Source: Paracoccaceae bacterium
Lineage (GTDB): Bacteria > Pseudomonadota > Alphaproteobacteria > Rhodobacterales > Rhodobacteraceae
DNA: 64,000 bases
NCBI GenBank assembly: GCA_011389685.1
Contig: JAABTV010000005.1
Coordinates: forward strand, 34,074-98,073
Direction of reading: 5' to 3'
Position numbers and translations under genes: made by a program. Shown one piece after another: positions 25,370 through 34,085 of the stretch; positions within the stretch are counted from its first letter, which is position 1; each line of letters starts with the position of its first letter. The notes beneath the pieces are model-generated. The model did not search any database and was not told the origin of the DNA. It saw only the letters and a list, made by a program, of their open reading frames with translations.

Positions 25370-25466
25370 GCCGCGATGCGCCGGGACCGGGCGGAAAATG
25401 GCGCGATCGCGCCGCGCGGTGCGCCGCGCGCTTGAGCCTTGACGCGGCGCGGCGTAGATTGATGTG

Positions 25467-27239
25467 ATGGCAAAGCTTCCGGTCCTCAGTTCCGATCCGC
25501 GTTTGCGCCGTGCCCGTTTGACCGGGTGGCGGACGCGGATCGCACTGGTGCTCCTGATTGCCATCGCGGGAGTGACGGTGGTTGTGACCAACCGCCTGCT
25601 GACCGAACGTTTCACCGAGACCACGCGCAACCGGGCCGAACTGCGCCTGGCGCTCTATTCCGGCAATCTTGTCAGTGAATTGCGGCGCAATGCCATCGTG
25701 CCGCAGCTTCTGGCGCGTGACCCGGCGCTGATCGGGGCGCTCAATTCCAGCGATTTCAGTCAATCGACGCAACGGCTCATCTCGTTTGTCGAGGAAATCG
25801 GCGCCGCGTCGCTCATGTTGCTGGACCGGGATGGGCGCACGGTGGCGGCGACAGACCGCAACCGCTTGGGCGAGAGTCATCGGCAGGGCCGATATTTCGT
25901 GGATGCGCTGCGCTCGAGCAGCACGGTCTTTTCGGTCACGGAGCGCGAGGCGGGCGGATACCGTTTCATCTATACGCGCCGGGTGGACTGGCAGAACCAG
26001 ACCCTCGGCGTGATCGCGGTCGAGGTCGATCTGCAGAAATTCGAGCGCGCCTGGGCGGGGATTTCCGAGGCGGTGATCGTCACGGATTCGACCGGCACGA
26101 TCATCCTTGCGACCGAACCGCGCTGGCGCGGGCTGACCGAGGTCGAGGCGTTGCGCCGTGCCCCGGTGGACAGTGCCATCGAGCGCGCGATCCGGGCCAC
26201 GGCGGACTGGACCTCTCTGCCGGCCGATGCCTATGTGCAGGGCGAGGCGGTGATGCGGATGGAGGGGCGGGTGTCGTTTCGCGGCTGGCGGATCGCGACC
26301 TTCACGCCCTATGCCAGCGTGCGCGAGAAGGTGAATGCCTTTCTGGCGCTGGAGATCATGGGATTCGCGATCCTGCTGGCGCTGGCTTTCTACTTCCTCA
26401 GTCGCAGGACGGCAGTGCGCATGGCATCGTTTCAACGCGAGTCGGCCGAACTTCGCGCATTGAACCAGCGCCTCCAGCGGGAAATCGCCGAACGCCAGAA
26501 GATGCAGGGCAAGCTGGAAGTGGCCGAGCAGACCCTTGAGCAAAGCTCGAAACTGGCGCTGCTGGGCGAGATGTCGGCGGCGGTGTCGCATGAACTGAAC
26601 CAGCCGCTGGCCGCGATGAAGACCTATCTGGCGGGGGCCGCGCTTCTGCTGCGGCGCAACCGGCCCGACGAGGCGCTTTCGTCATTCCAGCGGATCGACG
26701 ATCTGATCGAGCGGATGGGCGCGATCACGCGGCAGTTGAAGAGCTATGCGCGCAAGAGCGGCGATGCCCTGGCCCCTGTAAACATGGGGGATGCCTTGCA
26801 TTCGGCGCTTGCGATGATGGAGCCGCAACTCAAGCAGCGCAAGGTGCAGATCACCCGCGCGATGCCCGATGGGGAGGTGATGGTGTTGGGCGACCGGTTG
26901 CGCATCGAACAGGTCATCATCAACCTGTTGCGCAATGCGCTGGATGCGACGCAGGGCGTTGAAGCGCCCGAAATCGACATCCTGCTGGCGGCGGGTGAGA
27001 CGGCCACGCTCAGCGTGCGCGACAACGGGCCGGGGATCGAGGATCTCGATAACCTGTTCGAGCCATTCTACACCACCAAGAAGCCGGGCGAGGGCGTGGG
27101 ACTGGGACTTGCCATTTCCTCGGGGATCGTGAACGACCTTGGCGGGCGGTTGACGGCGCGCAACACCGATGGCGGCGGGGCTGTTTTCGAGATGCGGCTG
27201 CCTATCTTTGAAGAGGACGAGACCCGCGCGGTCGGGTAG
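25467..27239 (+). CDS. dctB: Sensor histidine kinase, DctB-like (C4-dicarboxylate type)
   Basis: The 590-residue kinase has a membrane segment at about residues 23-41, a periplasmic double-Cache sensor (about 45-285: RNRLGESHRQGRYFVDALR), a second segment at about 290-312 and a cytoplasmic coiled coil (LRALNQRLQREIAERQKM). The transmitter carries the phospho-His375 in SHELNQPLAAMKTYLAG, the N box INLLRNALDAT, and ATP motifs VRDNGPGIED and GVGLGLAISSGIV. This layout and the sequence fit DctB, which senses succinate, fumarate and malate. A GTG one codon earlier (25464) is possible. The response regulator follows 39 bases later; no dctPQM transporter is in the window, so the target is unproven. 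Confidence 0.85.
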   Translation: MAKLPVLSSDPRLRRARLTGWRTRIALVLLIAIAGVTVVVTNRLLTERFTETTRNRAELRLALYSGNLVSELRRNAIVPQLLARDPALIGALNSSDFSQSTQRLISFVEEIGAASLMLLDRDGRTVAATDRNRLGESHRQGRYFVDALRSSSTVFSVTEREAGGYRFIYTRRVDWQNQTLGVIAVEVDLQKFERAWAGISEAVIVTDSTGTIILATEPRWRGLTEVEALRRAPVDSAIERAIRATADWTSLPADAYVQGEAVMRMEGRVSFRGWRIATFTPYASVREKVNAFLALEIMGFAILLALAFYFLSRRTAVRMASFQRESAELRALNQRLQREIAERQKMQGKLEVAEQTLEQSSKLALLGEMSAAVSHELNQPLAAMKTYLAGAALLLRRNRPDEALSSFQRIDDLIERMGAITRQLKSYARKSGDALAPVNMGDALHSALAMMEPQLKQRKVQITRAMPDGEVMVLGDRLRIEQVIINLLRNALDATQGVEAPEIDILLAAGETATLSVRDNGPGIEDLDNLFEPFYTTKKPGEGVGLGLAISSGIVNDLGGRLTARNTDGGGAVFEMRLPIFEEDETRAVG

Positions 27240-27278
27240 GGCGCGCGCTGGCATGGATGGTATCAGGGGACGAATGCG

Positions 27279-28613
27279 ATGGCCAAGGCTATGAAGATCG
27301 CGATTATCGACGACGAGCAGGACATGCGCCAGTCGATCAGCCAGTGGCTGGCACTGTCGGGCTATGACACCGAGACATTCGCCAGCGCCGAGGATGCCCT
27401 GAAGAAACTGGGGCCGGATTACCCGGGCATCGTGATCTCGGACATCAAGATGCCGGGCATGGACGGGATGCAGTTTCTGAAAAAGCTGATGGGGCAGGAC
27501 AGTGCCTTGCCGGTGATCATGATCACCGGGCATGGCGATGTGCCGATGGCGGTCGAGGCGATGCGCGTGGGGGCCTTTGATTTTCTGGAAAAGCCGTTCA
27601 ACCCGGACCGGATGAGCGAACTGGCCAAGAAGGCCGCCCATGCGCGGCGCCTCGTGCTGGACAACCGCACGCTGCGCCGGGAGCTCAGCGATGGCGGGCA
27701 GTTGATGAAAAAGCTCATCGGGGTGAGCCCGGTGATGGAGCGGCTGCGCGAGGATATTCTCGATCTGGGGCAGGCGGATGGTCATGTCCTGATCGACGGT
27801 GAAACCGGCACCGGCAAGACGCTGGTCGCCCATGCGCTGCATGCGGTGGGGCCCCGGGCTGGCAAGAAATTCGTGCTGGTGAGCTGCTCGGCGCTGGAAG
27901 AGGACGCGCTGTCGAAACGGCTGTTCGGGCCGATGATGCCCGAGGACAGTCGGCTTCCGGCGGTCGAGGAGGCGCGCGGCGGCACCCTGGTTCTGGAAGA
28001 TGTCGAAACGCTTCCCGATGCGGTGCAGGGCAAGCTCTTGAGCTTTGTCAACGCAGAGGGCACGCCGCCCGAAACCCGGATCATCGCGATTTCCAACCTG
28101 CAGGAGCAGGGCAAGACCTGCGAGGACGCATTGCGCCCTGATCTTTTCTATCGGCTGGCCGCGCTGCGCATCACGGTGCCGCCGCTGCGCCAGCGCGGCG
28201 AAGATATCCTGACGCTCTTTACCCGGCTTTCGGAGCAGTTCGCCGATGAATATGGCTGTGACGCGCCCAATGTCAGCGCGCAGGAGGCCGCGCAGCTGTT
28301 GCAGGCGCCGTGGCCGGGGAATGTGCGCCAGTTGATCAACGTGGCCGAGCGCGCGGTATTGCAATCGCGGCGCGGGCAGGGGTCGATCACCTCGCTTCTG
28401 ATGAGCGATCACGAGGACATGCAGCCGGTGATGACCACCGAGGGCAAGCCGCTCAAGGAATATGTTGAGGCGTTCGAGCGGATGCTGATCGACAACACGA
28501 TGCGCCGCCACAAGGGCAGCATTTCCAACGTGATGGACGAGTTGTGCCTGCCGCGCCGGACGCTCAACGAGAAGATGGCGAAATACGGGCTGCACAGGTC
28601 CGATTACCTGTGA
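27279..28613 (+). CDS. dctD: DctD-like response regulator lacking the GAFTGA motif
   Basis: The 444-residue regulator has a receiver domain with the phospho-acceptor Asp55 (VISDIKMPGMDG), an AAA+ domain with Walker A GETGTGKT, and a C-terminal Fis-type helix-turn-helix (GSISNVMDELCLPRRTLNEKM). The sigma54 contact loop is missing: where NtrC-type proteins have ELFGHEKGAFTGA, this one reads RLFGPMMPED (from Leu215), and about ten residues are deleted. The Walker B acids are also inverted (LVLEDVE in place of LFLDEI). It should therefore not activate sigma54 promoters in the usual way, as in the known GAFTGA-less NtrC of Rhodobacter capsulatus. It pairs with the kinase gene upstream. Confidence 0.85.
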   Translation: MAKAMKIAIIDDEQDMRQSISQWLALSGYDTETFASAEDALKKLGPDYPGIVISDIKMPGMDGMQFLKKLMGQDSALPVIMITGHGDVPMAVEAMRVGAFDFLEKPFNPDRMSELAKKAAHARRLVLDNRTLRRELSDGGQLMKKLIGVSPVMERLREDILDLGQADGHVLIDGETGTGKTLVAHALHAVGPRAGKKFVLVSCSALEEDALSKRLFGPMMPEDSRLPAVEEARGGTLVLEDVETLPDAVQGKLLSFVNAEGTPPETRIIAISNLQEQGKTCEDALRPDLFYRLAALRITVPPLRQRGEDILTLFTRLSEQFADEYGCDAPNVSAQEAAQLLQAPWPGNVRQLINVAERAVLQSRRGQGSITSLLMSDHEDMQPVMTTEGKPLKEYVEAFERMLIDNTMRRHKGSISNVMDELCLPRRTLNEKMAKYGLHRSDYL

Positions 28614-29066
28614 GACCGGGCTGACGGCGCGCGCCCGCGGGCCGGTCGGGCCTTCGCCAATATCGTGAACTCGTCATTTCTCCATTGTAATCGCCCCGTC
28701 CATGCCCTTATGTAGGAGTATGGCACAGGTGGGTTTCCCGCGTGCCGCGAGAGTTTCACTGTCAGGACAGGGTGTAGGTCTTCGAACCGGCAGTCCGGAC
28801 AGGATGAATGGGTCCCGTCTGGGGCCACATGAAAGGTCCGCCACCCCCTCAGGGGTGCTGCGGGCGAATGAACGGGCTGCGACACCGCATGGCGGGCGCG
28901 GCCGGAGAAGAACCGCGATGAAGCGCGCGCGACCATTGAGTGTGAGAGCAGGGGGCCTTGTTGCCCGCGCCTGCCGCGCGGCGTTTATTGCCAGAAACAG
29001 ACATGATGCAAGGCCGATCGCGCCCCCCGGGGTGATTGCGGTCCTGTTGTCATGCAAATGGATCAC
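28614..29066 (+). promoter_or_regulatory. Long non-coding leader of rne
   Basis: There are 453 bases between the dctD-like gene and the rne ATG with no convincing gene on either strand. Several GC-rich self-complementary stretches occur (for example around 28840-28862, CACCCCCTCAGGGGTG, and 28970-28990). Family knowledge: rne mRNAs of other bacteria carry long 5' leaders through which RNase E represses its own synthesis. That this leader does so is inference. Confidence 0.45.
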
Positions 29067-31904
29067 ATGGCCAAGAAAATGCTTATCGATGCCACCCACG
29101 CGGAGGAAACCCGCGTCGTGGTGGTGGACGGAAACAAGGTCGAGGAATTCGACTTCGAGTCTGAAAACAAACGCCAGCTTGCTGGCAATATCTATCTAGC
29201 CAAGGTTACACGGGTCGAACCGTCGCTTCAGGCGGCCTTTGTCGATTATGGCGGCAACCGCCACGGCTTTCTCGCCTTTTCGGAAATTCATCCCGATTAC
29301 TATCAGATCCCGGTCGCGGACCGTGAGAAGCTGATGGAGGAAGAGCGCGCCTATGTCGAGGCGCTCAAGGCGCGCGAGGAAGAGGAAGAGAAGAAGCCCT
29401 CGCGCTCGCGCGGCCGGCGGCCGTCTTCGAAGAAGTCCAGCGCCGAGGAGATCAGGTCCGACGACGCCGTCACGTCCACGGAGGCGCAGTCGGATGACGG
29501 TGCGCGTGGCATTTCCGGGATGGAGACCATCGACCTTGAAGGTGAAGAGGTTCCCGAGGGCACCTCGCCGATGGATCTGGTGGACGAAACCCCGGTGGAA
29601 GAGCCGGATGACGCCGCGAACGGCGATGCCGACAACGGCACGGACAATGACGACGTGCAAGGCACCAATGCCGCCGCCAAGGATGACAGCATCGAATCGG
29701 TTGCCGATGACGATGACAGCGACGACATCCGCCCGCCGCGCAAGCCGCGTGCACGCCGCTACAAGATCCAGGAAGTCATCAAGGTGCGCCAGATCCTTCT
29801 GGTGCAGGTCGTCAAGGAAGAGCGCGGCAACAAGGGCGCGGCGCTGACCACCTATCTTTCGCTTGCCGGACGCTATTGCGTGCTCATGCCCAACACCGCG
29901 CGGGGCGGTGGCATCAGCCGCAAGATTACCAACGCGCCGGACCGAAAGAAGCTCAAGGAAATCGCCAACGAGATCGACGTGCCGCAGGGCGCGGGGCTGA
30001 TCATCCGCACGGCGGGGGCCAAGCGCACCAAGAGCGAGATCAAGCGCGATTACGAATACCTGCAACGGTTGTGGGAACAGATCCGCGAGTTGACGTTGAA
30101 ATCCATCGCGCCGGCGAAGATCTATGAAGAGGGCGACCTGATCAAACGCTCGATCCGCGACCTTTACAACCGCGAGATCGACGAGGTTCTGGTCGAGGGC
30201 GAGCGTGGATATCGCATCGCCAAGGACTTCATGAAGATGATCATGCCGTCCCATGCCAAGAACGTGAAGCATTACCACGAGGGGCTGCCGCTTTTCGCGC
30301 GGTTCCAGGTCGAAAGCTATCTCAGTTCGATGTTCAACCCGAGCGTTCAGCTCAAATCGGGTGGCTATATCGTGATCGGTGTGACCGAGGCGCTGGTGGC
30401 GATCGACGTCAACTCGGGGCGGGCGACCAAGGAAGGCTCGATCGAGGAGACCGCGCTCAAGACCAACCTGGAAGCCGCCGAGGAGGTGGCGCGCCAGTTG
30501 CGTCTGCGCGACCTGGCCGGGCTGATCGTGATCGACTTCATCGACATGGACGAGCGCCGCAACAACGCCGCGGTCGAGAAGAGGATCAAGGACAAGCTCA
30601 AGACCGACCGGGCCCGCATCCAGGTCGGGCGTATCTCGGGCTTTGGTCTGATGGAAATGTCGCGTCAGCGGCTGCGCCCGGGCATGATCGAGGCGACGAC
30701 GCAGCCTTGCCCGCATTGCCACGGCACCGGGCTTATCCGGTCGGATGACAGCCTGTCGCTGAGCATTCTGCGCCAGATCGAGGAAGAGGGCACGCGCGGA
30801 CGTTCGCGCGAGGTTCTGGTGAAATGCCCGGTGGGCATCGCCAATTTCCTGATGAACCAGAAGCGCGAGCATATCGCCCAGATCGAGGCGCGCTATACGC
30901 TGAGCGTGCGGATCGAAGGCGATCCGATGCTGATCTCGCCCGATTTCAGCCTTGAGAAGTTCAAGACCGCCTCGCGGGCCGTTCCGGATGTCAGCGCGCA
31001 TGTGGTGTCGGTCGACACGTCCCTGATGGACGAGATCGACAGCGACGTGGAGACCGAAGAGGACACATCGCCAGCACCGGTGGAAACGGCGCAGGCCGAA
31101 GGCGAAGAGGAAAAGCCCAAGAAGCGCCGCCGTCGCCGTCGTCGGAGCCGGTCGTCGAAATCCGGAAACGGGGCCGAGACATCGACCGAGGATCGCAACG
31201 CCGATTCGGAAGGTGAGCAAGCGGCGCAAGCCGATACGGCTGCGTCCTCGGAAGAACCGGCCAAAGAAACGACCGCTGAAGACTCCGACGCGCCCAAGAC
31301 GAAATCGAGCCGATCCTCGTCGAGATCGAAATCGGCGGCCACGGAGGCCGATGCGGCCGATGTGGACACGGCTGCCGAGGATGGCAAACCCGCCGATGCC
31401 GAGGCGGAAAAGCCCAAAGCGTCGAGGTCGCGGACGGCCAAATCGGGAACCACCGTGTCGCGCAGCCGCAGCAAGAGCACGGCGAAACCGGCGGACGTCA
31501 AGGCGGAGCCAGCGACGGACAAGCCCGCCGACGAGGTGGCCGGGACGGATGTGGCCGCCGCGAAACCGGACGAAAAGCCCAAGCCCAAGCCGAGATCCAG
31601 GCGCAGCACCGCGTCGCGGTCGAAAACGGACAAGCCTGCTGCCACGACCGACGCCGCACCTGATACGCCGGCCAAGCCGAACGGCGAGGCCACCCCGTAT
31701 GAGCAGGTGGCCGGGGAACCGGCAGCCGACAAGCCGTCCGAGACGGTTGCGGCCAGTGCCGGGGACGGTGACGCGAAGGTGGCGGAAAGCACATCCCCGG
31801 CCACGCCCGAGAAGCCATCGGATGACACCAGCCGGGATGCGACCGACGCGCCAAACAAACCGGAGCCCAAGAAGCGCGGCTGGTGGACGCTTGGCCGCGG
31901 CTGA
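29067..31904 (+). CDS. rne: Ribonuclease E
   Basis: RNase E is the main endonuclease of bulk mRNA decay and of rRNA and tRNA processing, and the core of the degradosome. The 945-residue protein starts MAKKMLIDATHAEETRVVV. The S1 domain is split by an acidic, Ser/Lys-rich insertion of about 140 residues (roughly 95-235) before the RYKIQEVIKVRQILLVQV half. Then come the RNase H/5'-sensor part, the DNase I-like catalytic part (AIDVNSGRATKEGSIEETALKTN, IVIDFIDMD with the metal-binding Asp) and the zinc link CPHC in QPCPHCHGTG. The last 270 residues are disordered, with an Arg-rich patch (KKRRRRRRRSRSS) for RNA or partner binding. An ATG at 29052 would add five residues. A terminator follows. Confidence 0.95.
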   Translation: MAKKMLIDATHAEETRVVVVDGNKVEEFDFESENKRQLAGNIYLAKVTRVEPSLQAAFVDYGGNRHGFLAFSEIHPDYYQIPVADREKLMEEERAYVEALKAREEEEEKKPSRSRGRRPSSKKSSAEEIRSDDAVTSTEAQSDDGARGISGMETIDLEGEEVPEGTSPMDLVDETPVEEPDDAANGDADNGTDNDDVQGTNAAAKDDSIESVADDDDSDDIRPPRKPRARRYKIQEVIKVRQILLVQVVKEERGNKGAALTTYLSLAGRYCVLMPNTARGGGISRKITNAPDRKKLKEIANEIDVPQGAGLIIRTAGAKRTKSEIKRDYEYLQRLWEQIRELTLKSIAPAKIYEEGDLIKRSIRDLYNREIDEVLVEGERGYRIAKDFMKMIMPSHAKNVKHYHEGLPLFARFQVESYLSSMFNPSVQLKSGGYIVIGVTEALVAIDVNSGRATKEGSIEETALKTNLEAAEEVARQLRLRDLAGLIVIDFIDMDERRNNAAVEKRIKDKLKTDRARIQVGRISGFGLMEMSRQRLRPGMIEATTQPCPHCHGTGLIRSDDSLSLSILRQIEEEGTRGRSREVLVKCPVGIANFLMNQKREHIAQIEARYTLSVRIEGDPMLISPDFSLEKFKTASRAVPDVSAHVVSVDTSLMDEIDSDVETEEDTSPAPVETAQAEGEEEKPKKRRRRRRRSRSSKSGNGAETSTEDRNADSEGEQAAQADTAASSEEPAKETTAEDSDAPKTKSSRSSSRSKSAATEADAADVDTAAEDGKPADAEAEKPKASRSRTAKSGTTVSRSRSKSTAKPADVKAEPATDKPADEVAGTDVAAAKPDEKPKPKPRSRRSTASRSKTDKPAATTDAAPDTPAKPNGEATPYEQVAGEPAADKPSETVAASAGDGDAKVAESTSPATPEKPSDDTSRDATDAPNKPEPKKRGWWTLGRG

Positions 31905-31929
31905 GACGGCAACGATGCAACGACATGGG

Positions 31930-31957
31930 AACGCCGCGCGAAACTGCGCGGCGTTTT
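31930..31957 (+). terminator. Intrinsic terminator after rne
   Basis: AACGCCGCGC and GCGCGGCGTT form a perfect 10-bp stem around a 6-base loop, ending in TTTT. It lies 26 bases after the rne stop and is well placed to end that transcript. Confidence 0.8.
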
Positions 31958-32056
31958 CGCATTTGCGGCGTCGTTCATCCGGGTTCACGCCGGGGCCAAC
32001 AGCTTTGTGACATCACGTCGCGTGACGCCGTGCGCGCGATGGCGTAAGGGGAGCAT

Positions 32057-32800
32057 ATGTTCGGAATCGAGATCATAGATGCGGGCCTTTTGCCGGCGAT
32101 GCTGGTGGCGGTCCTTGCCGGGATACTGTCCTTTCTCAGCCCGTGTGTTCTGCCCATCGTGCCGCCCTATCTGGCCTATCTCTCGGGGGTTTCGGTCACC
32201 GATCTGAACGAGGGGCGCAACCGCGCCCTCGGACCGGCGCTGTTCTTCGTGCTGGGGCTTTCGACCGTGTTCCTGATGCTCGGGTTCACGGCTTCGGCGG
32301 TCGGCACGCTGTTCCTGCAATACCAGAACTGGTTCAACGCGATTGCCGGTGTCCTCGTCATGGGGTTCGGGGCGCATTTCATCGGGATCTACCGGATCGG
32401 GTTTCTGGATCGCGAGGCGCGCATGGATGCGGGCGACCGGGGCGGCAGCGCCCTCGGGGCCTATATCCTCGGGCTTGCCTTTGCCTTTGGCTGGACGCCC
32501 TGCATCGGCCCGCAACTGGGCGCGATCCTGAGCCTTGCGGCGAGCGAGGCGAATGTGGCGCGCGGCACCTTCCTTCTGGGGATCTATGCAATGGGGCTGG
32601 GGGTGCCGTTCCTTCTGGTCGCGGCCTTCCTGCCGCGGCTGGGCGGGTTCATGGGCTGGATGAAGCGCCATCTCGAACAGATCGAGAAGGTCATGGGGCT
32701 CTTGCTGTGGACCATTGGCCTGTTGATGCTGACCGGCGGGTTCGCGAGCTTTTCCTACTGGTTGCTTGAAACCTTCCCGGGGCTGGCGGCGCTGGGATAG
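32057..32800 (+). CDS. ccdA: Cytochrome c biogenesis protein CcdA
   Basis: CcdA moves reducing equivalents from cytoplasmic thioredoxin across the membrane to periplasmic thiol proteins needed for heme attachment. The 247-residue protein has six membrane segments and both conserved cysteines: FLSPCVLPIVPPYLAYLSG in segment 1 and GWTPCIGPQLGAILSLAA in segment 4. The strong AAGGGGA ribosome site lies 4 bases before the ATG. It pairs functionally with ccmI (18.3-19.9 kb) and with the DsbA-like proteins, but is transcribed on its own here. Confidence 0.93.
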   Translation: MFGIEIIDAGLLPAMLVAVLAGILSFLSPCVLPIVPPYLAYLSGVSVTDLNEGRNRALGPALFFVLGLSTVFLMLGFTASAVGTLFLQYQNWFNAIAGVLVMGFGAHFIGIYRIGFLDREARMDAGDRGGSALGAYILGLAFAFGWTPCIGPQLGAILSLAASEANVARGTFLLGIYAMGLGVPFLLVAAFLPRLGGFMGWMKRHLEQIEKVMGLLLWTIGLLMLTGGFASFSYWLLETFPGLAALG

Positions 32801-32858
32801 TTTGCGCCTTACTCTTGCCCAAGTGATTGGCTAGGCTGTGCCGAAAAAGGGGCAGTCT

Positions 32859-34085
32859 ATGCGCAAGGAAGCGCCACAGGCCGTGAAGCGCCGCCGGGTG
32901 TTCTACATTCCCGGCTATGATCCGATTCACCCGCGCCGCTATCGCGAGCTTTACCGCAAGGAGGGCGCGGCGCAGGCGGCGATTTCGGGCTATGAGATCG
33001 CCTTGCGCCCCAAGACGGGCGGTGGCGCCTATGGCTGGCATGTCACCGCGTGGATGGACGGGGCCGAGATCGAGACCGATGTCGAGGTTCTGGTCTGGTC
33101 GGATATCGTGCGCGATAGCATGGGTCTTGGGATCGTGGCGACCTATGGGCAATTGTTGCGCACCGCCTGGACCTATATCGGCTCGGGGGTGTTGTGGCGG
33201 TTGATGCGGCTTCGCAAGGGGCCGGTGATCGCGGCGCTGTATCCGGTGGTGTTCCTGCTTGTGCAACTGGCGCTGGCGCTTGGACTCGCGTGGGGGCTTG
33301 GGCGGGGGTTGGCCCTGCTGCACCCTTGGGCGGCCTGGGGCGGGTTGATCGTCGTGCCCTTCGTGCTGGAATGGTTCCGCAAGCGCGATGGTCGATTTTT
33401 CGCCTATTACCTGATGCATGATTATGCCTATTCGGCCCAGTTCAAGGGCGCGAACCCGCCCGAGCTGGAAGCGCGGATGGGCGTGTTCGGCGACGTGATC
33501 GTCGCCGCGTTGCGCGAGGATGTGGACGAAGTTCTGGTGGTGGGGCATTCGTCGGGCGCGCATCTGGCGGTGTCGATCCTCGCCGATCTGATCCGTGCGG
33601 GCCGGGTGCCCGAGGATGGTCCGGCGCTGGGGTTTCTGAGCCTCGGGCAGGTGGTGCCGATGGTGTCGTTCCTGCCCCGTGCCGAGCGTCTGCGCGCCGA
33701 TCTGCGCTATCTTTCGGCCCGTGACGAGATCACATGGGTGGATGTGACCGCGCCGGGCGACGGCTGTGCCTTTGCGCTCTGCGATCCGGTGGCGGTCTCG
33801 GGGGTGGCGCCGCCCGGCAAACGCTGGCCGCTGGTGATCTCGGCGGCCTTTACCCAGACGCTGAGCCCTGCGCGCTGGAAGGAATTGCGCTGGCGGTTCT
33901 TCCGGCTGCATTTCCAGTATCTCTGTGCGTTCGACCGGGTGCGTGATTATGACTACTTTCGCATCACCGCCGGGTCGCGCACATTGGAATCGCGGTTTGC
34001 CGGCCGGAATCCATCGAAATCGCGGATCGAGAAATCCACGTCGAAATATGTTTCCGTGAGGGATGATGACCGTTCTGCCGCCTGA
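32859..34085 (+). CDS. Membrane-anchored protein with an alpha/beta hydrolase GHSSG motif
   Basis: I do not recognise a named family. The 408-residue protein starts with RRRVFYIPGYDPIHPRRYRELYRKEG, has two hydrophobic segments at about residues 125-170 (VIAALYPVVFLLVQLALALGL and a second), and after about residue 225 a serine hydrolase elbow, VLVVGHSSGAHLAVSILADL. The N-terminal FYIPGYDP strand-loop fits the oxyanion-hole part of an alpha/beta hydrolase. A catalytic Asp and His cannot be placed with certainty. The ATG at 32859 follows AAAAAGGGGCAG; a GTG at 32838 would add seven residues. Its 3' end overlaps the P450 gene by 23 bases, implying coupled translation and possibly a shared lipid-like substrate (inference). 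Confidence 0.65.
   Translation: MRKEAPQAVKRRRVFYIPGYDPIHPRRYRELYRKEGAAQAAISGYEIALRPKTGGGAYGWHVTAWMDGAEIETDVEVLVWSDIVRDSMGLGIVATYGQLLRTAWTYIGSGVLWRLMRLRKGPVIAALYPVVFLLVQLALALGLAWGLGRGLALLHPWAAWGGLIVVPFVLEWFRKRDGRFFAYYLMHDYAYSAQFKGANPPELEARMGVFGDVIVAALREDVDEVLVVGHSSGAHLAVSILADLIRAGRVPEDGPALGFLSLGQVVPMVSFLPRAERLRADLRYLSARDEITWVDVTAPGDGCAFALCDPVAVSGVAPPGKRWPLVISAAFTQTLSPARWKELRWRFFRLHFQYLCAFDRVRDYDYFRITAGSRTLESRFAGRNPSKSRIEKSTSKYVSVRDDDRSAA

Noticed and set aside
26682..28595. 637-codon open frame antisense to the dctB/dctD pair
   Set aside because: It spans two real genes and their gap; no motif seen, and composition is typical of an antisense frame.
29196..31988. 930-codon open frame antisense to rne
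   Set aside because: It is a mirror of the rne coding frame in GC-rich DNA, Arg/Gly-rich and without domains; rne itself is unmistakable.
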